Shown here one piece after another: positions 46,477-55,304 of a DNA stretch of 64,000 nt. The translations under genes and the position numbers were made by a program. Under the pieces are notes generated by a model, which saw nothing but the letters and a program-made list of their open reading frames with translations, was not told the origin of the DNA and made no database searches. This stretch comes from Paenibacillus sp. J45TS6 (GTDB lineage Bacteria; Bacillota; Bacilli; Paenibacillales; Paenibacillaceae). The DNA lies in the NCBI RefSeq assembly GCF_018403285.1, contig NZ_BOSJ01000013.1, positions 1-64,000 of the forward strand, given 5' to 3'. Within the stretch, counting starts at the first letter, position 1. The number at the start of each line of letters is the position of its first letter.

Positions 46477-47259
46477 CTATAAATATAAATATTTAAAATC
46501 TATTTTTTGTATTTTCCAGCCCTCATCTGTAAATGTTAACTGCATCGTACGTGTAAGCCAAACAAGACTAACAAAGTGAGTACTTTGTGAAATCGTCGCT
46601 TCAGAATTGTATATATCTTTATAAGTAATCATACTATTCTTTTCCGCATCAAATTGTGTATCAAATGGCAGACCTTTATACCAAATAATATTCCCCAGTA
46701 ACTTGTCTGTAAAATAAGGTTTAAAATATGCTTTAGCCTGTCGAATATCCGTTATTACCGCAGCCTCATTTGCGATTTGAGAAAAGGTTTTAAACTGTTC
46801 ATCCGTTACTAAAGGAATCGGCTTTATCTGAGTGTAAATTAGGATATTGATTTTCTCAAACGTTACATGAGCTACCTTAAATGATTGATTCCACTCCACG
46901 CTTGCCCCAAACGCGTGACTCAAGAATTTGAGAGGTACATACGTCGTTCCTTTATGGATCTGAGCAGGAACATCCAAAGAAACCTTGTTTTCATTAATAG
47001 TTGCCTCTTTAGAGTTCACTTTTAAAGTTATTTTCGTTGTTTTATCACTAATTACAACTGTCTTTAGATTTTGATCCCATTGTACTTTAAAACCAAACTT
47101 TTCAGAAACAACTCTTATCGGAATTAAAGTCCTACCGTTTACTATTTTGCCCGTATCAATAACAATGGGTGCTTCTTCAGAATCGGCAAATGTCGTGCGA
47201 GGTAATTGGATTGAAAATAATAAAATGGCTATTACTAGTGACGTGAATATTCTTCTCAT
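46477..47259 (-). CDS. Secreted stalk-domain protein
   Basis: A 260-residue exported protein with a signal peptide (basic RR start, hydrophobic core, cleavage near TFA-DS at 25). Residues about 30-135 hold the copper-amine-oxidase N-terminal-like stalk repeat: VNGRTLIPIRVVSEKFG with VQWD, and GTTYVPLKFLSHAFG with VEWN. The remainder is a beta-rich domain of unknown role. ATG 47259 follows AGGGAGAAG. Typical of Paenibacillus surface proteins. Confidence 0.8.
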   Translation of the reverse strand: MRRIFTSLVIAILLFSIQLPRTTFADSEEAPIVIDTGKIVNGRTLIPIRVVSEKFGFKVQWDQNLKTVVISDKTTKITLKVNSKEATINENKVSLDVPAQIHKGTTYVPLKFLSHAFGASVEWNQSFKVAHVTFEKINILIYTQIKPIPLVTDEQFKTFSQIANEAAVITDIRQAKAYFKPYFTDKLLGNIIWYKGLPFDTQFDAEKNSMITYKDIYNSEATISQSTHFVSLVWLTRTMQLTFTDEGWKIQKIDFKYLYL

Positions 47260-47462
47260 GATGTCTTCTCCCTGCTGTTAATAAATAAAAAGCTACATTT
47301 AAAATGTTTGATCGGGTCTTAGCGAACGATATAGATAATATCAGGCTTCTTCAGTAAGTCGTTTATGATTAATTTCGTATAATTTGTATAAGCCGTTTAT
47401 ATCAGTTTTTCCATTATAATATTTCGCGTGAAATAAATGAAACCATAATTTAACTATAAATA

Positions 47463-47500
47463 AAAAAACGCTTGAACCCCAAAAGGCTCAAACGTTTCTC
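47463..47500 (-). terminator. Terminator of the aroD fragment
   Basis: On the minus strand AACGTTTGAGCC pairs with GGTTCAAGCGTT around TTTTGG, followed by TTTTTTATT. Confidence 0.65.
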
Positions 47501-47509
47501 ATTCTTCAT

Positions 47510-48117
47510 TTACATATGCTTGTGCAGCGTGTTCAGTACACTACGAAGTTCTTCAACAGGCACCTGACCAGGAGCGGATGCTTTTTTGGCAGCACCAAAA
47601 GTGAGTGCAGAACCAAACAGTTCACCCGCGATTCGGCTGATCACACCTTTGCCCGCCATGGACATGGTAATGATCGGTCTGTCTGCATACTCTTCTTTCA
47701 TCGTATGAGTTGCATCCATCAGCATCAGCACATCAGAGACGCTTCGCGGCATAGCTGCCAGTTTTGGAATATCCCCGCCGAGTTCTTGTGCCTTACGAAG
47801 ACGGGATACGATTTCTTCTTTAGAAGGTGTTTTGTCAAAATCATGGTTCGAGATGATCACATAGACATTATGCTTATGAGCTTCTTCGATTATTGCTTTT
47901 ACTTCTGCATCACCTGTAAACAGCTCTGCATCCACGATATCCACTTGGCCAGTAGCCGCAATGGCTTGGTTCAGTTCTACATAATAAGCGGTGCTGACTT
48001 CTTTTTCTCCGCCTTCTTTTGCGCTGCGGAACGTAAAGACAATCGGCTGGGAAGGAAGAATCAAGCGGATCTCCGCTAGAGCTTCTTTCACTTTTTCAAT
48101 ATCTTCTACATGTTCAA
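47510..48117 (-). pseudogene. aroD: 5'-truncated type I 3-dehydroquinate dehydratase
   Basis: Clear AroD sequence (shikimate pathway): FTFRSAKEGGEKEVSTAYYV, DAELFTGDAEVKAIIEEAH, VIISNHDFDKTPSKEEIV with the catalytic His, ITMSMAGKGVISRIAGELFG with the Schiff-base region, and KKASAPGQVPVEELR. The N-terminal roughly 55-60 residues are gone: homology begins at FEHVEDIEKV exactly where repeat copy D begins (48117). Without the first strands it should be inactive. A full aroD is expected elsewhere in the genome. Confidence 0.9.
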
Positions 48118-48200
48118 ACGATAGTTCAAGAAGAACAAGTAAGCAAACGGATCAGTAGACCGGTTGCTTTTTCATGCTATTGGGCAGTATAACTTGGTCA
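48117..48200 (+). repeat. CTAACG hairpin repeat, copy D (left end lost)
   Basis: Starts at CGATAGTTCAAG, lacking the left arm, then AAGCAAACGG..CCGGTTGCTT plus TTTTC and GGGCAGTATAACTT. It marks the truncation point of aroD. Confidence 0.75.
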
Positions 48201-48248
48201 AGTCACGGAAATTTGAATATGAAGAATGTTAAGGGGTGTGTTATTAAA

Positions 48249-48614
48249 ATGAGCCTACAGTTGGTGCCATTAAATATTCCGTCAGAATGGACTGTCGTAT
48301 GGAATCATTTTTTCGAAATTAATCCCGATGACTTTCATGATGACTCATTTCCTTATGTATGGGAACTACATGAGGATATATTCTATTTTAGAAATGAAAA
48401 GATCGGATTGATTTTGGATTTAGGATGGTATCCAGCTATGAGTTCAGAGGGTGCATATACATTGAATTTAGTAAAAATAGGTGATGAAGAAACTGGACCC
48501 GAATATTGGGCTAACCCTATTTTGAAATATCGTTCCCGCAACATTAACGAGATAACAAATAAAATCCATGAAGTCCTCGATAAAGAGCAATCTGATTCGT
48601 CCGAAACAAAGTAA
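48249..48614 (+). CDS. Immunity-like protein (about 121 aa)
   Basis: A small acidic protein (LNIPSEWTVVWNHFFEINPD, then YWANPILKYRSRN). ATG 48249 is chosen although its AAGGGGTG site is 12 nt away; an in-frame ATG at 48219 would add ten residues and include that site. Domain plan and size fit single-domain immunity proteins of polymorphic toxin systems, inferred only. It lies between repeat copies D and E. Confidence 0.55.
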   Translation: MSLQLVPLNIPSEWTVVWNHFFEINPDDFHDDSFPYVWELHEDIFYFRNEKIGLILDLGWYPAMSSEGAYTLNLVKIGDEETGPEYWANPILKYRSRNINEITNKIHEVLDKEQSDSSETK

Positions 48615-48620
48615 ATCATT

Positions 48621-48650
48621 AAGCTAACGGAAAAACGTTAGTTCAATTTA
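48621..48650 (+). repeat. CTAACG hairpin repeat, copy E (short)
   Basis: AGCTAACG-GAAAA-CGTTAGTTC hairpin immediately after the preceding gene's stop; the terminator half is missing. Confidence 0.7.
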
Positions 48651-48773
48651 CAGTTTATAATCTTTATTTATAGTAGCAAACTAGAATTAATCGCTCTAGT
48701 ATGCCTGTTAGTTGAACGAAGTTGATTTTAACGCAACTCAACTTGACAGCTAGGAAAGTGAAATTTGCATCTG

Positions 48774-49211
48774 TTACTTCCAAATAAGATCTCTTATTTG
48801 GTCTGCATCTTTCACTTCAATACTGTATCCTTGCTCAGTGTCTGATAACGCAACAAGTAATCCAGAATACCCTTTACTTTTAGTTAATGAAAGATGATAT
48901 CCTAGGACCGTTTGATCTTTGTAATAAATATTCAATTCAAACTCTGCCCCATAATCCAACGAGCCCTCCATTGGTATTGAGTCTCTAATGGCAGTTCTAT
49001 AAATATCTACTGATGTTTTATCTGTATAATCTCGATCTAGGAAAGGCTTATTTTCCCAATCTTCGCATAACTGAATACACTTAAGTTTGATTAATTCGAT
49101 TTGTTCATTTTTGAGCACTTTATTCTGATTAATACTTCGACATGCAGTATAAGCAAGGGTTATGCCTATAAATACAATGATAATAGTAATCAATCTTTTG
49201 CTAAAGAACAT
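48774..49211 (-). CDS. Lipoprotein or membrane-anchored hypothetical
   Basis: A 145-residue protein; ATG 49211 with GAAGGTGTG upstream. The N-terminus is a signal with possible lipobox ITLAYTAC. The exterior domain has DWENKPFLDRDYTDKTS and a C-terminal beta segment. No family recognised. It lies between repeat copies E and F, on the opposite strand to the repeats. Confidence 0.6.
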   Translation of the reverse strand: MFFSKRLITIIIVFIGITLAYTACRSINQNKVLKNEQIELIKLKCIQLCEDWENKPFLDRDYTDKTSVDIYRTAIRDSIPMEGSLDYGAEFELNIYYKDQTVLGYHLSLTKSKGYSGLLVALSDTEQGYSIEVKDADQIRDLIWK

Positions 49212-49420
49212 GCTTGTCACACCTTCTTTTCAAAATTATCTTATCCTTTGTAAATTTCCGCACATTTAATTAGACGTTGACTGCGAATTATTGTTGCGCA
49301 AAACTACTCTTTAGCTGTCTAGTGCTTTATTTCCTCAGTCTAATACTTTATTTATACAGAAATGGTTCCGTTAAATGATGCACAGTACGAAGATATTGTG
49401 AAATAAAAGAAAGCGCGCTT

Positions 49421-49515
49421 GTTCAACTAACTGTAAAACGATAGTTTAATTAGAAAAAGTAAGCAACCGATCAATAGACCGGTTGCTTTTTCTTTAAGCT
49501 CCTGGACAGTTTAGG
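49421..49515 (+). repeat. CTAACG hairpin repeat, copy F
   Basis: TTCAACTAAC-TGTAAAA-CGATAGTTTAA, then the stem AAGCAACCG..CGGTTGCTT plus TTTTC, then CTCCTGGACAGTTTA. Its second half is identical to copy G over about 47 bp. Confidence 0.8.
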
Positions 49516-49695
49516 ACCCATATTCACATTGCATGGATTAATAATGAAACCTAGAATTTTAATCGTATTTCCATATTTTAACCTATAGTTATAAACAGAC
49601 GATATGTTAGAATCTACGATTAAGTAAAAATTGGAAGGGAAAATTCATTAGTTCACAATTACAAAAGAAAGTTTAATAAAATAAAGGAGATGCTT

Positions 49696-50019
49696 ATGTT
49701 TAAATTAGTAAAGGTTCATTATCAGAGAGATGCGAAAAAAATTTTATTTACATCTTTTATAATATTTTTTTTACTTTATTTGTTTTTCTATAGCTCAAGT
49801 ATAACTACTATTACAAAGGTAGAAGGTAAGGAAGTTGGGAAATTCAAGAACTATATCACAATTACTAGTGGGAAAGGCGAACGAGAAAAAATATCTGTGC
49901 CTGAATCTACATATAGTTTGGTAGAGACTAATCAAACTTACTTCATTACGTATTACCATAACTTTATAAGAGGTAATTATATTAAAAATCTCAAAATTAC
50001 TGAGCCACTTAGAAAATAA
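49696..50019 (+). CDS. Single-span membrane protein (107 aa)
   Basis: ATG 49696 lies 7 nt after AAAGGAG; an ATG at 49690 abuts the site and is unlikely. One membrane helix (FTSFIIFFLLYLFFYSS), then an exterior beta domain of about 70 residues (KNYITITSGKGEREKISVP). Unknown family. It is followed by the 67-residue gene in the same cassette interval. Confidence 0.6.
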   Translation: MFKLVKVHYQRDAKKILFTSFIIFFLLYLFFYSSSITTITKVEGKEVGKFKNYITITSGKGEREKISVPESTYSLVETNQTYFITYYHNFIRGNYIKNLKITEPLRK

Positions 50020-50175
50020 ATTAAAGAAAAAGTTTGTCGGATGATGGGATCTTCTACATAAATCCGTTGGACTATAAGCGTACGTAAAACTTTAGATAAA
50101 TAAGATTACAGTCGATTAGGCTGTTCGGGTTAGTATAGGTAGCTGGGAACTGGTATAAACCTAGGAGGTGAATTT

Positions 50176-50379
50176 GTGAAAGAAGTTATTAAAAATGCTC
50201 TATTGGGTTTTGTCGTTTTTGTTGTTGGCTTTGCCATTATTTTAGTTCTTACAAGATCCGGTATTGAAGCTGAACTGACATATTATGCTGCTATAGCATA
50301 CGCTCTTTTATACTTAGCTAGTGTTATATCTGTCTGTGCAGTAGTAATTCTAAGAAAAATTACTCAATTAAAAAAATGA
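50176..50379 (+). CDS. Small two-helix membrane protein (67 aa)
   Basis: GTG 50176 follows TAGGAGGTG. Two hydrophobic helices (8-28 and 36-58) and a basic tail (RKITQLKK). No family recognised. Repeat copy G begins 11 bp after its stop. Confidence 0.65.
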   Translation: MKEVIKNALLGFVVFVVGFAIILVLTRSGIEAELTYYAAIAYALLYLASVISVCAVVILRKITQLKK

Positions 50380-50389
50380 ACTACTCATT

Positions 50390-50482
50390 TGAACTAACGG
50401 AAAAACGATAGTTTAATTAGAAAAAGTAAGCAACCGATCAATAGACCGGTTGCTTTTTCTTTAACCTACTTGGCAGGTTAAC
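50390..50482 (+). repeat. CTAACG hairpin repeat, copy G
   Basis: GAACTAACG-GAAAAA-CGATAGTTTAA, then the same AAGCAACCG..CGGTTGCTT terminator as copy F, then CTACTTGGCAGGTTAACG. Confidence 0.8.
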
Positions 50483-50536
50483 GCAACATAACAAATACTG
50501 GTAACGTATAAAGGATAAACGATTGTGAGGTGTAAG

Positions 50537-50796
50537 ATGATTTTTTGTTAGTTTGTTTGATATTTGTTACTGTTTCAATTTCCGTCTTAAGAAAAACGGA
50601 GATACTCTACCCTTATTCAAAGGGTGCCGCTTTGGCTACTGGTTTATCCCTGTTCATCGTTGTTTGTCTTGCCCAAAACTACACTCAAAGCTTAATTCCA
50701 AATGTTAACGATGGGATCGCAATATCAAATCAGATAGCTTATTGGATAATAGGTGAAGATGGTTGGTCCCATGATTTGTTTTTTGAGATCGTTTAA
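50537..50796 (+). CDS. Membrane protein with frameshift at a T6 run
   Basis: GAGGTG precedes ATG 50537, but that frame stops after four codons. One extra T in the T6 run at 50541-50546 would join it to an 83-codon frame (LVCLIFVTVSISVLRKTEIL, then GAALATGLSLFIVVCLAQNY) with two membrane helices. The longer frame alone starts at a TTG with no proper site. A real mutation, phase switch or base-calling error are all possible. Confidence 0.5.
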
Positions 50797-51028
50797 ACAA
50801 TCGATTTACTTCACCTTGTTTTTATTTGTAGCTTATCCCATGATCCTTGTGGCTGAATCGAAAAACAGGACCAGAACTTAATATTTTGCGATTACGCTAT
50901 GGTAAAACTTATTAAGATGACTAAAGCAAAAAATGCGATATATGTCTCGTATACATTGTGATCTATAGAGGTTAATATGTAATTTAAAACCAAAAGCTAA
51001 TTAAACCAACCATAAAAAGGTGATGCTT

Positions 51029-51388
51029 ATGTGGGTACATCTCTCGAATACTCAAATCAAAATGCTGAAGAAAAAGTTTAACAACCTTTATACGCAACTA
51101 TTACCAATTATAAATACATGGGACCCAATTGGTCTCGTTGGTGGTGGGGCACCTGATGATGAATATGACTGCATAACAGTTCAATTAATTACTTTATTAG
51201 AACAAGGGAAAAGTCAAAATGATATTTATGAATTTATTATCCATGAACTCGACGATCATTTTAGCATGGGAATTGACTCTATTCCTAATGATTACAGGGA
51301 AGACTTTATAAAAAAACACAAAGAATTCAGCTCCGACTTAATCAATTGGTACATATCTTACAAAGGAAATACAGGCGAAAATGATTAA
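51029..51388 (+). CDS. DUF1871-like small protein (119 aa)
   Basis: ATG 51029 lies 7 nt after AAAGGTG. Helical protein with LLPIINTWDPIGLVGGGAPD and DEYDCITVQL, the WDPxxL..GAPxDEYD pattern of DUF1871-like proteins, which occur in multiple copies near polymorphic toxin loci. A role as immunity protein is inferred. Ends with IINWYISYKG-type helix. Confidence 0.6.
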   Translation: MWVHLSNTQIKMLKKKFNNLYTQLLPIINTWDPIGLVGGGAPDDEYDCITVQLITLLEQGKSQNDIYEFIIHELDDHFSMGIDSIPNDYREDFIKKHKEFSSDLINWYISYKGNTGEND

Positions 51389-51650
51389 ACTAAAATGAAA
51401 GTTACCTATCTGAAGAACACAGAAACTTTAGAGATTCATTAACAGGAAGCATTGCACTTACGCTAATGGAGAATCAATCGGCTTAGCATTCCTCATCGCC
51501 GTATATACTGGACATTGGAAGTTAGCGGCTTTGTAAAAAATACTTTTAGTGCAAATTCATCGCATCCCTTTCGTAAACAAGTTGCAAATACGCTTCGACA
51601 TAATGGTACAATATACCTGTTACACAAGAATAAGGGAAGGGGCATCAATA
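51389..51650. other. Debris between small genes
   Basis: Open pieces without starts (for example around 51500-51600) but no gene or hairpin I can support. Confidence 0.35.
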
Positions 51651-51827
51651 TTGAAAAGAACTACCTTTCTCGTCGTTTTATTACTAACTTTCACTAGTAT
51701 AGTAATTGGCTGCTCTTCTAACGGGAGTACTGGAAAAGAACCTGCTTTTGAATCGGTTATAGAAATTTTCGATGCGAAGTGGTCAAGTGACACGGATGAT
51801 GGAGAAACGAAAGAAATTTCCGAGTGA
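51651..51827 (+). CDS. Small lipoprotein (58 aa)
   Basis: TTG 51651 follows GGGAAGGGG. Signal peptide MKRTTFLVVLLLTFTSIVIG is followed by the lipobox cysteine (IVIGCSS), then an acidic tail to residue 58. It may be a short intact lipoprotein or one truncated after the signal region. Confidence 0.55.
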   Translation: MKRTTFLVVLLLTFTSIVIGCSSNGSTGKEPAFESVIEIFDAKWSSDTDDGETKEISE

Positions 51828-51983
51828 ATGGGGTAGTCTATAAACAATTGAGCCACCCCGTAATATACTAGAGTGGTATTTTTATGTCTATCACAAATCA
51901 TCTCGTGTAAGCACATGCGATTGTAATCAGACTTCATCTAACATTGCCCACAAGCAATCGGGTCCTAACGGTGAATTCGTTTG

Positions 51984-52091
51984 ATGTATAAGCTCGGCTT
52001 TTACAAGGAAGGTGTTTTAAGGCAACATGAGTTTGAAAAAGAGAAATATGTTGATCTTGCTATCTTCTTCAAGTTGAAAAGTGAGTATTAA
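51984..52091 (+). pseudogene. GNAT acetyltransferase C-terminal fragment
   Basis: MYKLGFYKEGVLRQHEFEKE and KYVDLAIFFKLKSEY are the final strands of RimJ/RimL-type GNAT acetyltransferases (GFxxEG..R). The CoA-binding core is absent. Confidence 0.65.
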
Positions 52092-52120
52092 CCTCATAGA
52101 TACCAGCAATTACAAAGAAG

Positions 52121-52208
52121 ACGCTGACAAACGTTAGATGAAAACAAAAGAGAGCAGTTTGCCAGTTGGCAACTGCTCCCTTTTTGCTAGCCATCAGATT
52201 AGAGCAAC
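52121..52208 (+). repeat. CTAACG hairpin repeat, copy H
   Basis: The left half is degenerate (GACAAACGTTAGATG). The second hairpin is strong: GAGCAGTTTGCC..GGCAACTGCTC with TTTTTG, then CCATCAGATTAGAGCAAC. Confidence 0.7.
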
Positions 52209-52263
52209 AAAACATATATACAAGTCGTTATGTTTAATAAGCGAACTATACTAGGAGGAACGA

Positions 52264-52920
52264 ATGAAATATTTCACTAAAGAATTGTATGAGGAATCGC
52301 AGATAAGAGGTTTTTTGATTTTTCATGAAACGGAAAAGGACTGGGAAGACGACATTGCCTGGTATGAATCTGAAGGTTTGAATTTCAAAGAAATTTGTAA
52401 GAACAACTTGGAAGATCAAAGAGCTGATTTACTCAAATATCTTCCAGCATCCTTTCATCCCTATATTCAAGACGGAACGCTAAAATCAGAATTTCCTTCT
52501 GAAAAGCTTAGAAAAATGGCTGACAAGTGGCTATTGGAGTATCACGAGAGAGTAGAAGCAAAAGGGATTGCATATCGGAACTACTACAACTCCATTAAAA
52601 AATCATTACCCGAGAATGTTATTCATTTATATGAGAAGACCTTACACGACGCACAGGTAACCTCAATTGAGCAGCCTTTGAAAGATACGATTATCATGAC
52701 ATTGGATTGTAGAGGCAGTTATCACTATTTAACGGATATCAGGCTAGTCTTTACGGGAGTACAGAATATTCAACCTACTAACTTAAGTGTAGGAAGTGGC
52801 TGGCTTTATGATGAAGTTTACCTCACAGAAACAGGTTTTGAACTTCATGTGTTACTAGATGGTCCTTTAATGGAACTCACTATATCTGCTGAGAACGTAA
52901 ATATTGAGGTTATTTCATAA
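52264..52920 (+). CDS. DUF4085 family protein
   Basis: A 218-residue soluble protein with ATG 52264 after AGGAGGAACG. It begins MKYFTKELYEESQIRGFLIF, the usual DUF4085 start, with a helical first half and a beta-rich second half (IIMTLDCRGSYHYLTDIRLV). Often found in small-gene clusters with immunity-like genes in Bacilli; function unknown. Flanked by repeat copies H and I. Confidence 0.75.
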   Translation: MKYFTKELYEESQIRGFLIFHETEKDWEDDIAWYESEGLNFKEICKNNLEDQRADLLKYLPASFHPYIQDGTLKSEFPSEKLRKMADKWLLEYHERVEAKGIAYRNYYNSIKKSLPENVIHLYEKTLHDAQVTSIEQPLKDTIIMTLDCRGSYHYLTDIRLVFTGVQNIQPTNLSVGSGWLYDEVYLTETGFELHVLLDGPLMELTISAENVNIEVIS

Positions 52921-52925
52921 TTCAT

Positions 52926-53022
52926 TGTTCAACTAACGGAAAAACGTTAGTTGAACACAGCAGGGAGCAGCTTACCAGTTGGCAGCTGCCCTTTTTGTTA
53001 TGCAAACTGGGCAGTATAGCGT
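52926..53022 (+). repeat. CTAACG hairpin repeat, copy I (best preserved)
   Basis: A perfect 12-bp stem GTTCAACTAACG/CGTTAGTTGAAC around GAAAA, 6 nt after the DUF4085 stop. It is followed by a GGGAGCAGCT..GGCAGCTGCCC stem with TTTTTG, then TGCAAACTGGGCAGTATAGC. Confidence 0.85.
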
Positions 53023-53054
53023 AATTAAGATTCATAGCGGAGAATCATCTGATT

Positions 53055-53267
53055 ATGTTCGAGCATAGACCATACAGGACATCTGCCTTGAGAGATTTAA
53101 GAACGGTGAAAATTGAATTGGAAGGTAAGAGAGACGTGCGGCTTGGATTATCACACATTCAAACTATGACATTGTCTCGAGAAGTCGACGAATTGCACAA
53201 CGAACTCATGCGTATTGAATGCAGTAAAAACCAAGGGAGCAATGTTGTTACGGTTGAAAGGGATTAA
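53055..53267 (+). CDS. Spo0E-like phosphatase candidate (70 aa)
   Basis: A 70-residue protein with TVKIELEGKRDVRLGLSHIQ and the signature-like LSREVDELHNELMRIE. Spo0E-family proteins have a conserved S-x-x-L/V-D in the second helix and dephosphorylate Spo0A~P to delay sporulation. The first helix lacks the usual arrangement and the ribosome site is weak (CGGAG at 10 nt), so the call is tentative. Confidence 0.45.
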   Translation: MFEHRPYRTSALRDLRTVKIELEGKRDVRLGLSHIQTMTLSREVDELHNELMRIECSKNQGSNVVTVERD

Positions 53268-53539
53268 TTATCTTTTCCTGCACGGCTGGTTCGGATTGGT
53301 ACAGAAATAATTGATTGCCATCTTTCGTTTCTGGAACTCGGACAGGTGGAAGTGATCGTCGATCGTTTGGATTGTTTATGGAACATTACTATAATCAATT
53401 TGATATACAACCCTCTCTATCAAGATCCTCACTTGCTTTGCATCACTTAAGGGCTGATAATGCATTCCCCTCATAATCAACCATTCCTCGATCCCTCTAG
53501 GAACCGAGAACGAAAAGAAGGAACAACTGCTATAAAGGA

Positions 53540-53893
53540 CCTGTATAATAACGAAATTATGTCTTATCAAATCAGTCGAAGAAATGATCTAAAGCTTGTA
53601 ATGCTCCTTCACAAAGACAAGAAAAAAACAAAAAGTTGAAGGAATTCTCCTACATAGTGACCAAGGGGGTCCAGTATACCTCTCGCCAATATAACCAACG
53701 TCTTATAAGATACGGAATGATAGCTAGTATGTTGAGTAAAGGAAATTGATGAGAAAACGCATGTATGGATAACTTTTTTAGTCATTTTAAATCGGAGTGT
53801 TTTAATCTATACACTTTTCGTACTAGTAAGGAAGTAGAGCATGCCGTCCAACGGTACATCCATTTCTACAACCACCATCGTTTTCAACATCAT
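53540..53893 (+). pseudogene. IS3-family orfB C-terminal fragment
   Basis: ILLHSDQG, VQYTSRQYNQRLIRYGM and IASMLSKGN are the IS3 catalytic core, followed after shifts by DNFFSHFKSECFNLYTFRTS and VQRYIHFYNHHRFQHH, the usual C-terminus. Several frameshifts and no terminal repeats: inactive. Confidence 0.75.
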
Positions 53894-53896
53894 TAA

Positions 53897-53945
53897 ACAA
53901 CCTAAGCCCGTATGAATATCGGACTCAGGTTGCTTAATGATGTTT
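53897..53945 (+). terminator. Terminator after the IS3 fragment
   Basis: CAACCTAAGCCCG pairs with CGGACTCAGGTTG, followed by a CATCATTAA/TTAATGATG outer stem and TTTTT. Its outer stem makes it a long compound hairpin, typical of the IS3 element end. Confidence 0.65.
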
Positions 53946-54063
53946 TTAAATTACTGTCTACTTGACAGGGGGCAGTTCATATATTAAGGGGGTACTTTTT
54001 TAGATATATTCTTATATTATACCAATCGGAATTATTTGGTGATTTAGACTTAAATTATTTGTT

Positions 54064-54522
54064 TCATTTAAAATAATCCGCAAGTCTATTTAAATTATAA
54101 CCATCTTCAATTTCGTATCTGTTAAGTCGATTATTTGAATCTTGGGCATCATATATTTCTAAATTGTACTCATCTAAAAAAGTGATTCCAAACCTTTCCT
54201 GCCGATTTACTTGTATCAGTACATCATAGCGGTACTCTGTCCTTGGGATATATTCGTTATATTTTTCTAATAATTCTATATTGTTAAGATTATTTATTAG
54301 AGAACTTATTTCGTTCGATTCAGAAATAATTACTTCTTCACGATATAAAGTGCCATAAGCTATTCGAGAAATCTTGATCTCGTTAATATCCTCTTTTTGT
54401 ATTTGTTTAGATACTAATTTGGGAAATGAAGTGTTATTTTGAAATGAGTACACTGAAAAAATTACAATAAATATAAATAAAATGGATATACCTATTGCTA
54501 ACATTCTACGTTTGTTTTTCAT
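54064..54522 (-). CDS. Membrane-anchored hypothetical (152 aa)
   Basis: ATG 54522 follows GAGGGAGTG. One N-terminal span (about 8-27), then an exterior acidic domain of about 120 residues with KQIQKEDINEIKISRIAYGT and YDVLIQVNRQERFGITFLD. Fold seems alpha/beta; family unknown. Monocistronic. Confidence 0.65.
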   Translation of the reverse strand: MKNKRRMLAIGISILFIFIVIFSVYSFQNNTSFPKLVSKQIQKEDINEIKISRIAYGTLYREEVIISESNEISSLINNLNNIELLEKYNEYIPRTEYRYDVLIQVNRQERFGITFLDEYNLEIYDAQDSNNRLNRYEIEDGYNLNRLADYFK

Positions 54523-54758
54523 TTAACTCACTCCCTCGTTTTAATCTGTTAATTAGTGGTACTCATCTAAAGTATTTATTGATAAGAAATGGGCTAATTG
54601 GTTACAGCATCCTGAGAACACATTGTAATATATGTTCTAATTAAAATCGATCATTATATACTTTTTTTACTTTTTTTGTTTTATTCGCTGCTTTTATGGA
54701 ATAATAGCGTCTAAGTAAATAGAGGGTCCAAATTATCTAGTAAATAGGAGGTAAACTA

Positions 54759-55292
54759 TTGAAGAAAAAAATTGCACTACTCTTAGCCGCATCCTCTATG
54801 ATGGGTGCATTGTTTATTGGGGATTCTATTATTAGGAATGATGTCGCTTTAGCTGATCCTATTGTTAGTCCTCAAGCAGTTAGTCCTTCTGATACAGATT
54901 TAATTTCTATGTGGATGGTTGATGATTCTGGAGCTCGTATTTATACACCTGTTAGTGTTACTACAAACGTTCAAATAAATGCGACAACTTCTGGATCGAA
55001 CTGGGTTGCCACTAGAAGGGAATTAGTTAGTTCCACACATAAGAATGCCTTTTTAGCTTATCCGAATGCAACATGGGGAGCAGGAACGTTAGAGCTTAGA
55101 GGGGGGAATGTCTCCCTACCGAAAAAAGGTGCATATATAGGTCATACTGAACTTAGATATTCGGGTAAATACAATGACGCTCGACAGACATATAGCTCTA
55201 CATCTGCTCCTGCAGCTGGTTCTACTGTATTCTATGGAGGATTTGGATCTTTTCAACTTGATAACACGGCTTGGGTTAATTTCAACTGGTAA
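54759..55292 (+). CDS. Secreted protein, operon partner of SurA-like protein
   Basis: A 177-residue exported protein; TTG 54759 after AGGAGG. The signal peptide is about 1-32 (cleavage near ALA-DP). The mature part is beta-rich with no charged active-site pattern (DTDLISMWMVDDSGARIYTP, then GGFGSFQLDNTAWVNFNW), reminiscent of extracellular bacteriocin- or adhesin-like domains, but no family is recognised. The next gene starts 13 bp downstream. Confidence 0.65.
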   Translation: MKKKIALLLAASSMMGALFIGDSIIRNDVALADPIVSPQAVSPSDTDLISMWMVDDSGARIYTPVSVTTNVQINATTSGSNWVATRRELVSSTHKNAFLAYPNATWGAGTLELRGGNVSLPKKGAYIGHTELRYSGKYNDARQTYSSTSAPAAGSTVFYGGFGSFQLDNTAWVNFNW

Positions 55293-55304
55293 GGAGGAGT
55301 ATAA

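Noticed and set aside
47516-48079. Plus-strand 187-codon frame opposite aroD
   Set aside because: The minus strand carries unmistakable AroD motifs; the other frame has none and no start site.
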